In this document: positions 1 through 9,100 of the stretch, in pieces | Position numbering within the stretch: position 1 is the first letter of the stretch | Layout of the letters: every line of letters begins with the position of its first letter | DNA from: Stenotrophomonas maltophilia | Lineage (GTDB): Bacteria; Pseudomonadota; Gammaproteobacteria; Xanthomonadales; Xanthomonadaceae | DNA length: 64,000 nucleotides | NCBI RefSeq assembly: GCF_023518235.1 | Contig: NZ_CP090423.1 | Coordinates: 1,302,001 to 1,366,000 of the forward strand | Direction: 5' to 3' | Made by a program: the position numbers and the translations under genes | The notes under the pieces: model-generated | The model's input: only the letters and a program-made list of their open reading frames with translations | Told to the model about the DNA's origin: nothing | Databases searched by the model: none

Positions 1-552
1 GTCCGCCGCCGCTGGCTGCGCTGGGCCCTGGTGCTGGGCTGGCCACTGCTGATGGCGTTGTCACGCATGTACCTGGGCCGGCATTTCCTCGCCGACGTAC
101 TGGCCGGCTGGCTGATCGGCATCGGTGTAGCCCTGCTGGCCTGGCAGCTGATGCCGGAGCTGCGTGCGGCGCGGCGATGGCAGTTGCCGGTTCTGCTGGG
201 CCTGGGCACGCTGCTGGCTTGGGCGGCGGCAACCACGCGCTACGTGCCAGTAGGTGAGGCCGGGCGGCTGCTCGCACTGGGCCTGCTGGTGGCGTGGCTG
301 CAGTGGCGCGGCTGGCCGGTCGATCCACGGGGCGTTGCGCAGCGGGTAGCACGCGTGGTCGGCGTGGTGATGATCTACCTGCTGGCGCGACCGGTCATTG
401 ATTGGCTGGCTGACAGCATCCCGCTGCCCAATGCCCCGGCAACCGAACTGCTGTGGCAGACCGTCGGTACGTTGGCGGTCCTCGGTGGCGGCGTGGCGCT
501 GGCGCGGTGGATTCCGCGCCAACGCCCGCCGATGCCAGAGCGCCCCCGGTAG
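1..552 (+). CDS. PAP2-family phosphatase, C-terminal part (cut by window edge)
   Basis: The frame is open from base 1, so the true start lies outside the window. The visible 183 residues hold the last PAP2 phosphatase motif: SRMYLGRHFLADVLAG contains the Ser-Arg, the catalytic His and the Asp of the SRxxxxxHxxxD signature. Several hydrophobic segments follow, as expected for an inner-membrane lipid phosphatase or an undecaprenyl-pyrophosphatase-like enzyme. The substrate cannot be told from this fragment. The TAG stop at 550-552 is part of the GTAG head of a SMAG repeat, so the extreme C-terminus (Arg/Pro-rich) may have been set by insertion of the repeat. Confidence 0.8.
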   Translation, partial: VRRRWLRWALVLGWPLLMALSRMYLGRHFLADVLAGWLIGIGVALLAWQLMPELRAARRWQLPVLLGLGTLLAWAAATTRYVPVGEAGRLLALGLLVAWLQWRGWPVDPRGVAQRVARVVGVVMIYLLARPVIDWLADSIPLPNAPATELLWQTVGTLAVLGGGVALARWIPRQRPPMPERPR

Positions 553-616
553 ATCCACGCCATGCGTGGATAGGTCGTTCCCAACCCTGCGACGGCCACG
601 CATGGCGCGGCTCTAC
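549..616. repeat. Pair of facing SMAG (GTAG) hairpins
   Basis: A plus-strand copy (549-571) begins GTAG and continues into the hairpin ATCCACGCCATGCGTGGAT. A minus-strand copy (595-616) reads GTAGAGCCGCGCCATGCGTG on its own strand. They face each other between two converging genes. Each GTAG donates the TAG stop of the neighbouring gene, at 550-552 and 613-615. The pair could fold into one structure and act as a bidirectional transcription end. Confidence 0.85.
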
Positions 617-3564
617 CTCACCTCGAACTCGCCCACCAGCACGGTCTCGGCGCGGTCCTTCAACCGCAGCGTGACGCTCTGGTCCTTCTGCTTCGGCGTG
701 CCCCAATGCGTGGTCAGGCGCAGCATCAGCGTGGTCGCACCGGTCACCAGCTGCTGGCGGCTGCCGAAGTAGTTCGCTTCCACCTTGTAGGTGCCGGGCT
801 TGGCGTTGCGCAGCGAGAACTGCTCGGGCCCATAGCCCCCGGTGAAGTCCTGCGACATCTGCCCGCCCTGGTAGGTCAGGCGGTTGCCGTAGTAGGCGCG
901 CTCGCCGTTCGGATCGGTCACCCAGAGGTCCATGTCACTGTTGTCGGCATCCCACGACAACACCACGCGCAGGTCCAGTGGCATCGCCTGCAACAGGCGC
1001 GGGTCGATGCTGCCGGTGTCGAGCCTGGGCGTGCTGCGTGCAACCAGATTGGTCAGCTCATCCAGCGCGATCAGCGCGATGCCATCGAAGCGGCTGTCCC
1101 ACGGCCGCACCACCACCTGGTACAGCGGCGCCAGCGCCTGCTGCGGCTTCCCGGCGGCGGCCAGCGCCAGGCCGAGGTCACGGAAACTCTGCGGTTCTTC
1201 CTGGCCCATCGCCAGCACCTGCTCGAACACCGGCACCGCCAGCGCGGGCGCATCGGCCTGCATCAACCGGTAGCCAAGCACGCGCAGCAGGTGGCGGTTG
1301 TCCAGATCCATCTCGGCCAGATTCGACAGTACACGCAGCGCCAGCTCGCGCTGGCCCTGTTCCAGCAGCAGATCGGCCACATCCAGGAAGAACGCACTGC
1401 TGTCGGCATGCGCATCGCGCTCGGCCAGGTAGCGGTTGTACAGCTGCGAGGATGGCCCTTGGCGCAGGCGCTGGGCGATGGCCGAATCCGGCTGCCATGC
1501 CGCCAGCTGGATGCCGAGCTCGCCGTCGTTGGCGGGTCCGGCCTGATCGATCGCCGAACCGGTGACCACCACCGCGTCGAGCGCCTGGTTCGCCGCGGGC
1601 ACCGAGCGACGTGCACGCGCGCTGCCAGCTTCCCTGCGCTGCTGGGCCGCCGCTGCCATCGGCGCAGGCGGGGCTGCCGGAGCAGGTGCCGCCAGCATCG
1701 CCACCGGCGCCGACTCCATCGCAGCATCTGCAGACGCCACTTCCAGCGCCCCGCCCTTCAACTGCGGCGGCGCATCCTTCGGCCAGCTGCGGCTCCACCA
1801 CTGCTGGCGCTCCTTCCAGCGTGCGGCCACCTCGTCCAGACGCCGGCGATCGGCAGCGGCGCGGTCGCTCACCTGGCGTGCGAAGCGGGCGTCGTACTCG
1901 GCGCGCAGCTTGCCCGCCGGACGGATCGCGTAGCGCAGGTAATCCTCCAGCGTTTCCAGCACGATCAGCGAGGTATCCGGCCCGACCAGGCCGAACTGCT
2001 GCGACAGGCGCTGCATCGCCTCGCGGTTGCCGCGACGGTCGGCCGCCAGCTGCTGCAGGCGCGCCTGCGCCCACAAGCCGGCGAGCAGTTCACCGTCGTC
2101 GCTCTTCTGCGTGGCCGGCAGCGCCAGCCACTCACCACCGCCAACGCGCACCCGCATCGGCACACCGTCCGCCGCCAGCCGCGCGTGCAGCCACAGCCAG
2201 CCTTCGGCTTCACTGCGTCGGTCGATCCCCACATCCTGCACGCCACGCCCCGCGTCGACCTGTACATCCAGCGGCAAAGACAGCAGTGCACGCGCGGCGG
2301 CATCGACGTCGGCTTCCAGGGCGACGAAGCGGCCACCGTGCGCTTCGCTCCAGCTGCGCAGGCGCGTGCTGTCGGTGCGGGCACCGGCGCTGCTGACGGC
2401 AAACAGGCGCTGATCCGGCGCCATCGCTGGCAGCTGCTCCGGCCCGTAGGTCAGCAGGCCGTCGCTGACCAGCAGGTACTCCTTCACGCTCGGCTGCGGC
2501 TGCCACTGGGCCAGCGCACTGGCACCGTCCGGGCGCACCGCCTGCAACGCCGCGCGCAGCTCGCTCCAGTTTCCTGCGCGGATCCGGAAGCGACGCACCG
2601 GTTCAGCGCGGTCGCGCAGCACGGTCAGCGCGACCGTGCCATTGCCCATTGCGGCGAAGTAGCGATCCAGCAGCGCGAACTCACGTGCGCGGTCGCGTCG
2701 GCCGGAGGAACCCGAACCATCCCACAGCAGGCCGACCTCGCTCGGCAGCGTGCGGGGAGTACCGCTGGCCGGCACCGGCACCTGCGCCAGCAGATAGTGG
2801 CCGTCCTGCCACGGCGCCACCTGCACCTGCGGCTTTCTTTCGGCCGGAAGGGTCCATTGCAGCTGTGGCGGCAGCTGCGCACCCTGGCCCTGCCATTGCA
2901 GCTGGCCCGCCGTGATCTGGAACGGTGCGGTACCTGCAGCCATCGCCCCCGGCGCCTGCACCTTCACTGCAACGGAGGCGGCACCTGCGGCGAACTGCAG
3001 CGGCAGCGTCCACCGCCAGCCCTGGCCCGAGAAGGCCAGCGGCTCGCGCAGCACCAGCTGCACGCGGCGACTGCCACCGGCCGGCAGCGGGTAGATGCGC
3101 AGGCGGAACTGGTTGCCCGCCGTCTGTTCCAACAGGCCGGGGTCGACGCCACGGCGGGCGATCTCCTCGAAGACCTGGCGGCCGCGATCCTTGGGCACCG
3201 GCACCGCCTCGCACAGTTCGCCGCCGATATCCAGGGCAAACCCGGTGATCTGCTGGCCCTCGGCCAATGGGAACTGCAACTCCCCTTCCAGCACGCGCCG
3301 GTTCGGATTGTGGAACTCCAGGGTGATGCGGGTCTGGGCGATGCCGGCCTGGATATCGCCTTCGATGCGGGCCTGGCGCAGCACGATGGGCTGCTCGGCG
3401 CCGGCAACCTGCAGTAGTGGCACCGACCGGACGGGCCGGACGGCCTTGGTGGACTGCGCCTGGGCAACTCCGGCGACAACGCAGAGCAGCAGGGCCAGTA
3501 CGGTTGGAATCACACGGCGGACGAGGGGCATCGGACTGCTCCAGCGGGAGGTTGGACGGTTCAA
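613..3564 (-). CDS. Exported VIT / VWA / DUF2135 protein with a TonB-box-like motif
   Basis: This is a 983-residue exported protein; a second Met at residue 12 gives a cleaner signal peptide ending VAQAQ. The order is a VIT domain (about 45-170, as in inter-alpha-trypsin inhibitor heavy chains), a VWA-like domain (about 275-430) with a degenerate MIDAS reading DGSGS, an Ala/Pro-rich linker (about 620-690), a helical TPR-like stretch (about 720-830) and a C-terminal DUF2135 domain (about 870-983; SDMDLWVTDPNGE, then GGYGPEQF). In the linker sits LDAVVVTGSAI, which resembles the TonB box of xanthomonad outer-membrane receptors. A periplasmic or surface protein-interaction role is inferred; no enzyme function is visible. 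The stop codon comes from a SMAG GTAG. Confidence 0.85.
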   Translation of the reverse strand: MNRPTSRWSSPMPLVRRVIPTVLALLLCVVAGVAQAQSTKAVRPVRSVPLLQVAGAEQPIVLRQARIEGDIQAGIAQTRITLEFHNPNRRVLEGELQFPLAEGQQITGFALDIGGELCEAVPVPKDRGRQVFEEIARRGVDPGLLEQTAGNQFRLRIYPLPAGGSRRVQLVLREPLAFSGQGWRWTLPLQFAAGAASVAVKVQAPGAMAAGTAPFQITAGQLQWQGQGAQLPPQLQWTLPAERKPQVQVAPWQDGHYLLAQVPVPASGTPRTLPSEVGLLWDGSGSSGRRDRAREFALLDRYFAAMGNGTVALTVLRDRAEPVRRFRIRAGNWSELRAALQAVRPDGASALAQWQPQPSVKEYLLVSDGLLTYGPEQLPAMAPDQRLFAVSSAGARTDSTRLRSWSEAHGGRFVALEADVDAAARALLSLPLDVQVDAGRGVQDVGIDRRSEAEGWLWLHARLAADGVPMRVRVGGGEWLALPATQKSDDGELLAGLWAQARLQQLAADRRGNREAMQRLSQQFGLVGPDTSLIVLETLEDYLRYAIRPAGKLRAEYDARFARQVSDRAAADRRRLDEVAARWKERQQWWSRSWPKDAPPQLKGGALEVASADAAMESAPVAMLAAPAPAAPPAPMAAAAQQRREAGSARARRSVPAANQALDAVVVTGSAIDQAGPANDGELGIQLAAWQPDSAIAQRLRQGPSSQLYNRYLAERDAHADSSAFFLDVADLLLEQGQRELALRVLSNLAEMDLDNRHLLRVLGYRLMQADAPALAVPVFEQVLAMGQEEPQSFRDLGLALAAAGKPQQALAPLYQVVVRPWDSRFDGIALIALDELTNLVARSTPRLDTGSIDPRLLQAMPLDLRVVLSWDADNSDMDLWVTDPNGERAYYGNRLTYQGGQMSQDFTGGYGPEQFSLRNAKPGTYKVEANYFGSRQQLVTGATTLMLRLTTHWGTPKQKDQSVTLRLKDRAETVLVGEFEVR

Positions 3565-3632
3565 CGCGCGGCTGGGGGGAATGGGGTTGGATGGGGCAGC
3601 GACTTCGGGATGCTATCCCGCACAGCGCAACA

Positions 3633-4220
3633 TCAGATCAGGCCGTCTTCGAGCTGCTCCAGCACGACCGACCACCATGAGCCATCGGCAAGTGCAGCAG
3701 GATCAAGCCTTCCCCATGCCGCCGCCATTGCCTTGATTGCATCATCGCGATTGAACCTTTGTCTTGCTGGACGCGCGTGAAGCTCGCCTCGCTTGAACGC
3801 CTCAAGTCTGGCCTGCATTACTGCCTGAGAGTAGACAACCGGCGTGGCATCGCTTGATCTTGCCTGCGCTTGAAGTACCTCATACGACCCCAGAAAGCCA
3901 AGGAAGCTCGAAAGCCGACTATTGACGAACTGATGTCCGCCGTCACCTGTCGCAATCACCTTTCCGGCCACGGAAAGGCAGAACAGCAGTTCCTTTCCCC
4001 ATGGCTCGTGCGCCACGACCAGAAGCGTCTCGCCGTAGAAATCGGCTATCTGCGGCGCTTCGAACTGCACAACGGGTACTTCACCAGGAAGTCTTGACGG
4101 CAAACCGAGCCGCAACATCAACTCACTGGACAAAGGATCAAGTCCAAAGTCGCTCAATACTTTGGCACTCACGTCCAGTGAGCCCGCATCGTAGATGCGA
4201 GAGAAGTAATTTCCAGTCAC
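3633..4220 (-). CDS. SUKH-family-like immunity protein (probable)
   Basis: This 195-residue cytosolic protein has the look of a SUKH (SMI1/KNR4-like) immunity protein: LPGEVPVVQFEAPQIADFYGETLLVVAHEPWGK resembles the strand pattern of the SUKH-4 group, followed by a Gly-rich turn and helices. SUKH proteins neutralise polymorphic nuclease-type toxins. It lies on the same strand downstream of the Rhs toxin, in AT-richer DNA, as the last gene of the cassette. It may protect against a toxin tip no longer present here. The family call rests on pattern similarity by eye, so the class is moderately sure and the target unknown. Confidence 0.6.
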   Translation of the reverse strand: MTGNYFSRIYDAGSLDVSAKVLSDFGLDPLSSELMLRLGLPSRLPGEVPVVQFEAPQIADFYGETLLVVAHEPWGKELLFCLSVAGKVIATGDGGHQFVNSRLSSFLGFLGSYEVLQAQARSSDATPVVYSQAVMQARLEAFKRGELHARPARQRFNRDDAIKAMAAAWGRLDPAALADGSWWSVVLEQLEDGLI

Positions 4221-4317
4221 GTCCAGATCCCACAGGCATCAAAACTCTGTCCGATTGATGGATGAACCAAGCGTCGGATGAATCTCTTGATTCGATCGCC
4301 AATCAGATGAGCTGTCA

Positions 4318-5010
4318 TCATCCACCCGCAGCTTCCCGCAGATTGTCTACCACTTCAGTGAAGAACCCCAAGATGGGCTGAGGAAGGGAGAGCATCCTTC
4401 CCCAGGTAACTCCGTCGTCACAATCAATGAGAAGTTCGCTTCCATCCAAAGCCAGGGAGGTGATCCGGGCCTGATATCGGGGGCTCGGAATGACAACATG
4501 AACCCCTTCGCCCTTACGAACAATGCGTAGCGACCTGGGAGCATCCCCTTCGAACACACGGGTGATGTAGCAAGCTCTTATCAGGCCATTCTCACAGGCC
4601 ACATCAATCTTGTCATCGGCAGCGCCTGCTGTCAGGCCCGGGGCCTTCAACAGCGCAGATACAAGCCCAAGAATCAGATGATCGAAGCCACTCACCGCGG
4701 ACACAACGTACTCGACGGGCTCGCCCCTATCGGCCGACACCAATCTCAGCGTCCCAGCCGGCTGATCAACCAGGACATCTGCATCAGGGGCCTGAATGCG
4801 GCCTCCCATTGGATCCTGATCGACAAAGAAGCTTGAATTGGAGCCCATGTAGTAGAGCGCGGACTCAGCCCCCAAGCGAACCTCTACCCATCGAGGATCA
4901 TATGAGAAGACAGACGAACGGGGAGAAGTCAGCTTCTGCATGCAAACCTCGAAAGATCGCGGGGACGTCGCCTTCTTAACGACACAGCTCAATGCGCCGC
5001 GCAGGATCAT
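4318..5010 (-). CDS. Hypothetical protein in the Rhs immunity region
   Basis: I do not recognise this protein (230 residues from the first ATG). No signal peptide or membrane segment is visible. Composition and mixed strand/helix pattern suit a small soluble protein. The ATG at 4941 (giving 207 residues, MQKLTSPRSS) has a better ribosome site, CGAGG a few bases upstream, than the one at 5010. The frame stays open upstream of 5010 to a stop near 5200 without an ATG or GTG, so the gene may be the surviving part of a longer one. Its position between two candidate immunity genes suggests an immunity or orphan toxin-tip role, by context only. Confidence 0.55.
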   Translation of the reverse strand: MILRGALSCVVKKATSPRSFEVCMQKLTSPRSSVFSYDPRWVEVRLGAESALYYMGSNSSFFVDQDPMGGRIQAPDADVLVDQPAGTLRLVSADRGEPVEYVVSAVSGFDHLILGLVSALLKAPGLTAGAADDKIDVACENGLIRACYITRVFEGDAPRSLRIVRKGEGVHVVIPSPRYQARITSLALDGSELLIDCDDGVTWGRMLSLPQPILGFFTEVVDNLREAAGG

Positions 5011-5398
5011 GTAGTTCTCACTATGCCAATTGATGATTGAGATCAGCTGGCCTTCGGTATCGTTGCGGTTCTCCAGGCGTTGCCGATCTGTTTTCAGGAG
5101 CCTGCTGATCGGGCTGATGCACTCAATACGGTAGTCGCGTCTGCGCGCCAGCGGATGTTGCCGGTGGCCACGCCCCTGTTCGACATCAACCCTGTGAGAT
5201 TATCAAACACGAACACACCTCACTGCCGACGATCAACGAACACCACACACCCGCGCGCACCTTGATTCATTGTGAACAAGATGGGAGGCCGGCAACTGAC
5301 AAGAAACCTGCTTCGTGACATTGGTCGGGCGCGCTGACCTTCACTCAGAATTCGTCACACCCCGAAGAAGCGAACGCAGAGGATCACCATCAACCAGA
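5011..5398. other. Gene-poor gap in the immunity region, possible gene remnant
   Basis: From about 5200 down to 5011 the minus strand reads open, in frame with the gene ending at 4318, but has no standard start. The rest (about 5200-5398) is AT-rich with no gene, hairpin or repeat I can name. It looks like scar tissue from recombination between toxin/immunity modules. Confidence 0.4.
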
Positions 5399-6100
5399 CT
5401 ACTCTGAAACAACGCCCAAGCGCCTCAACTCCGCAATTCCGCCTACCCAGTCTTCCCGGCGCTTCTTGGCAGCAGCCAAAGGCACCACCAGCAGTACCTC
5501 CTCGGCATTCGAGTCGCTGAAAATGCTCAGCCTCGTGTGCGTCTCCGGGAATGCGTCCGCGAACTGTCGCCCCAACATGTCGAGCCCATGGAAGTCCCGC
5601 TTCCTGATGATGACTTGGGTTTCCGGATCCCTCTTGGTCAGAGCAAGAGGAACCCCCTTACACGCAAAGTCAACAAATTTTGCCCGACTGATATCCAGCG
5701 CCCAGTCCGTAGCCTCATAGAATGCCGCACGCTGCTCTGCGAACGCCGCGAGAACACCTGCATCAGTGCAGAACGCAAAGGGCTCAAGATTGATTTTTAT
5801 TTTTCCAATCTTGCCCGAAAATGACACACGCCTAAAAAGGCATGACCAGAAGAGAAGAATTGGATTCACTTCCAATCCGTCGATCTGGACATCCTCGATC
5901 ACTGTCGGACCAATCTCGGAATTAATCACCTTGCAGTTCGACACATGGACATTGCGAACCAGACTCATCCTCGAAGGTCGTTTTGACAGCGACATCCCGC
6001 AGTTATCAAAACTGCTGTTCGTTACTCGAAGTGCCTCGAAGACCTTGCCGCCATCATCGAACACCATTCTGAACTGCTGATCATCAATGTTCTGCATCAC
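5399..6100 (-). CDS. Probable cognate immunity protein of the Rhs toxin
   Basis: This soluble protein of 233 residues is of no family I recognise. Its start is 5 bases after the Rhs stop codon, the usual place for the immunity gene of an Rhs C-terminal toxin. The first half has regularly spaced short strand motifs (SNCKVINSEIGPTVIEDVQI), reminiscent of a small beta-solenoid such as a pentapeptide-like fold; the second half is helical. The DNA is AT-richer than the Rhs core, as expected for an exchangeable tip plus immunity pair. Function is inferred from position. Confidence 0.65.
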   Translation of the reverse strand: MMQNIDDQQFRMVFDDGGKVFEALRVTNSSFDNCGMSLSKRPSRMSLVRNVHVSNCKVINSEIGPTVIEDVQIDGLEVNPILLFWSCLFRRVSFSGKIGKIKINLEPFAFCTDAGVLAAFAEQRAAFYEATDWALDISRAKFVDFACKGVPLALTKRDPETQVIIRKRDFHGLDMLGRQFADAFPETHTRLSIFSDSNAEEVLLVVPLAAAKKRREDWVGGIAELRRLGVVSE

Positions 6101-6105
6101 TAAAC

Positions 6106-9100
6106 CTAGAAGGGGAGTCCCTTGACGACATCATACGTGAGATACGTAACAGCATCATCTCCGTAGCGATCCGCGTGTGCTGGCACATCTGCATTCGTAG
6201 TAACGTCCCACACCTTGGGGCGCCCGGTCGTACGCGTGAAGTCAGGGCTCGAAATGAATCGCCCATTGCTCCCCCTGGCGAGACCAGTGTGCAGAATAGT
6301 GTTCCTCAGATTTGGATCCTCCCTGACCAGCTGGGCAACCCGACGCTCAACCGCTTTACCAAAGCTTGCGGCGTAGAGGTTGGTGCCATTCTTCAAGTGG
6401 CGATAGCTGCCTTCGCTCATCAGCGACTCAGCCATCTTAGGGTTGGCTACCAGCTCGCGGACCGCTTGATCCACGAAGCTCTGCAGCTTCTTGGTAGATC
6501 TGCAGCTCAGCCCCAATGGGTCAGACCAGCCCAGCGTGTTTGGGCCAAACTCGTAGAGATTGTCTCCCGCAGCGAGACCCAGCGGATCTTGCGATGAAAA
6601 CTGCCCGATCTCGGAGTCAAAGTACCTATGCCGATTGTAAAGAAGGCCCGTTTCGTTGTCTCGATACTGCCCCTGCAACTCCAGCTCCGTGCCTGCAACA
6701 AGGCCTGGCGCCGCCGCAACAGGGCTACGGGATCCCGCGAAACGCCTCCAGATCAAGTCACCGGAAACTGTGGTCATCCGCATCGGAAAACCGTTGATAT
6801 CAAGATGGAAGATTGAAAGGAGGCCTGATTGGCTCGCCGAAACCTCCTTTGGCCCCTCCAATCCCGCTTGCGGAAGTCCGGGCGGCGGCGATGCCCGTGT
6901 ACTTCCGGCCGCCGTCGCCTGGGGTGTGGCCGCGCGGGAATTTGCGTCAGGACGCGAACCCAAGCCGGCGGTGCCGTTGAGCGCCAGCCCAGTTCCAAGG
7001 GAACCATGTCCCAGCTTTTTTGAGTCACCAAGTGGACTGGGCGCGCTGCCACCCAGTGCTCCGAGCGTCCCCAGGGCGCTCTGATTCAACTTCGACTCTG
7101 CTTGATGCAGCGGGCCCTCAAGCTCCTCCTTGGATCGGACGTCAGCGCTTGGCGCGACAACGGTTGCCACAGTACTTGCACGGTGCTGGCAGCTCAATTG
7201 CACAGCGCCAACCAACGCCAACGGCACAAACGTCCCCGGGTAGTACACATACTCCCGCACCCGCTCATTCAGCTTTTCCAACTGCCGCTGCCGACGCCTG
7301 ACCTCCACCAGGCTCGCCACATTCCCCACCCACACCGGCGCCGCCTCTTCGGCGTCATTGGCCTGCTGCACTTCACCCAGCAATGCATCTCCATCCCAGA
7401 AGAACCACGTGGTCTGCGTCGGGTTGCGCTTGAACACGCGCCGCCCCAGCGGGTCATAGCCGTAGTACGTTGATTGCCCGTTGCGGCGGCTCTCCGCCAA
7501 CCGATGGTTGGCATCCCAGATAAGCGTCAGGTCATCCGGCGCATCCCCCTGCGGTGCGCCCTTGCGCACCAGATCGCCTGCCCGGTCGAAGACGTAGTGC
7601 ACGCCCTGATAGGTGCCTTCACGCGTCCAGGTGGTCAGGTCGTCATCGTCGCCGCCTACCACCTTCCGCGCCTGCACCTGCTTCACCTCGGTGCGCAGCC
7701 GGTCGCCGGCCGGGTCGTTGAAGTAGCGCTCGACCCTTCCCTTCGGGTCGATGTGCTGCAGCAGGCGCCCGATCGCGTCGTAGCGGTACTCGTCCACGCC
7801 CTGTGCGCTGTCGCTGCGCCTGGTGAGGTTGCCACTGCGGTCGTAGTCGTAACGCGTCTCGAACAGCGGCGCAGCATCCTTCAGTACCGACTGCGAGGTC
7901 AGCAGGTTGCGGCTGTCGTAGGTGAACTCGCGCTGCAAGTGCGGACTCAGCTGCTCACGTGTGGTGCGGCCCAGCGCATCGCGCTCCATCGAGATCGGCG
8001 ATTCGTCATTGATCGCTACCGATACGGTTTGGTCGCGCAGGTCGTAGCCAAACGCAACCCGGTTACCGGCCGAAGTCTCGCGCAGTACGCGGTTGCCCAC
8101 TTCGTCATAGCCATAGCCCACGCGGAAACCATCCTGCTGCTCTTCCAGCAGCTGGCCCAGCGGGTCATACACGCGCTTCACCGTACGTGCGGGGTTGCGC
8201 AGCTCGACAATCTGCCCCTGCACGTCGTAGACAAAGTGCTCCTGTACCTGCTGGCCAGGATGGCGCACATCCGGCAGCGTCTTGCGGGTGATGCGCCCAA
8301 GCTTGTCGGTAGCGAAGGCGATGCGCTGACCCAATGGATCCAGGGTCGCCGTCAGTCGCCCGGCAGCATCGTAGCTGTAGCGCCGCGACTGGCCCCAGTA
8401 GTCCACCTCCTCGACGATGCGTCCCAGCGCATCGCGCACCAGCTGGTAGGTTTCGCCGCGCTGGTTGATGACCGCGACCAGCTGCTCCTCGGTGTCGTAG
8501 CGGTACTCCACGCTGTGGCCATCTGCCTGCAGGCGCTTGCCGATCTGTCCGATGCCCACGTACTGCAGCCGCGTCTGCGCGCCCACTTCATCGGTGTAGC
8601 GGACCAGCTGATCTTCGGCATCGTACTCGCAGCGCACGCCGCTGCCGTCCGGGCCAATCGTGCCGAGCAGGCGACCCTTGGCGTCGTACTCGTAGCGACT
8701 GGCCTGCCCCAACGGATCCACCTGGCGCAGCAGGTTGCCGAGCGGATCGTGCTCGAAGCGGCTCTCATGGCCGAGCGCATCAATGACGGCAGCCACCAGC
8801 CCATGACGGTCATAGCGCAGGCGTGTGACCGCCTGGCGCGCGTTGGTCTGAGACTCCAACTGGCCCTGTGCGTCGTAGTCGAAGCGGGTGGTCGCACCCA
8901 ACGGATCGGTCTGGCTGACCAGCAGGCCCTGGCCGTCATATGCCTGTTGCCAGTCGACGCCATCCGGCGTCCGCAACGACACCATGTGGTCGTCCAGGTC
9001 GTACTCCATCTGGATCGTCGTGCCATCGGCGCGGGTCAGGCAGATCAGGTTGCCATGCGCATCATAGGCAAACGCCGTTCGCAGTCCCTCCGGATCGGTC

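Noticed and set aside
706..3417. 903-residue open frame opposite the VIT/VWA gene
   Set aside because: His/Gln/Arg-rich product without domains, fully antisense to a gene with clear domains; a product of GC-rich codon bias.
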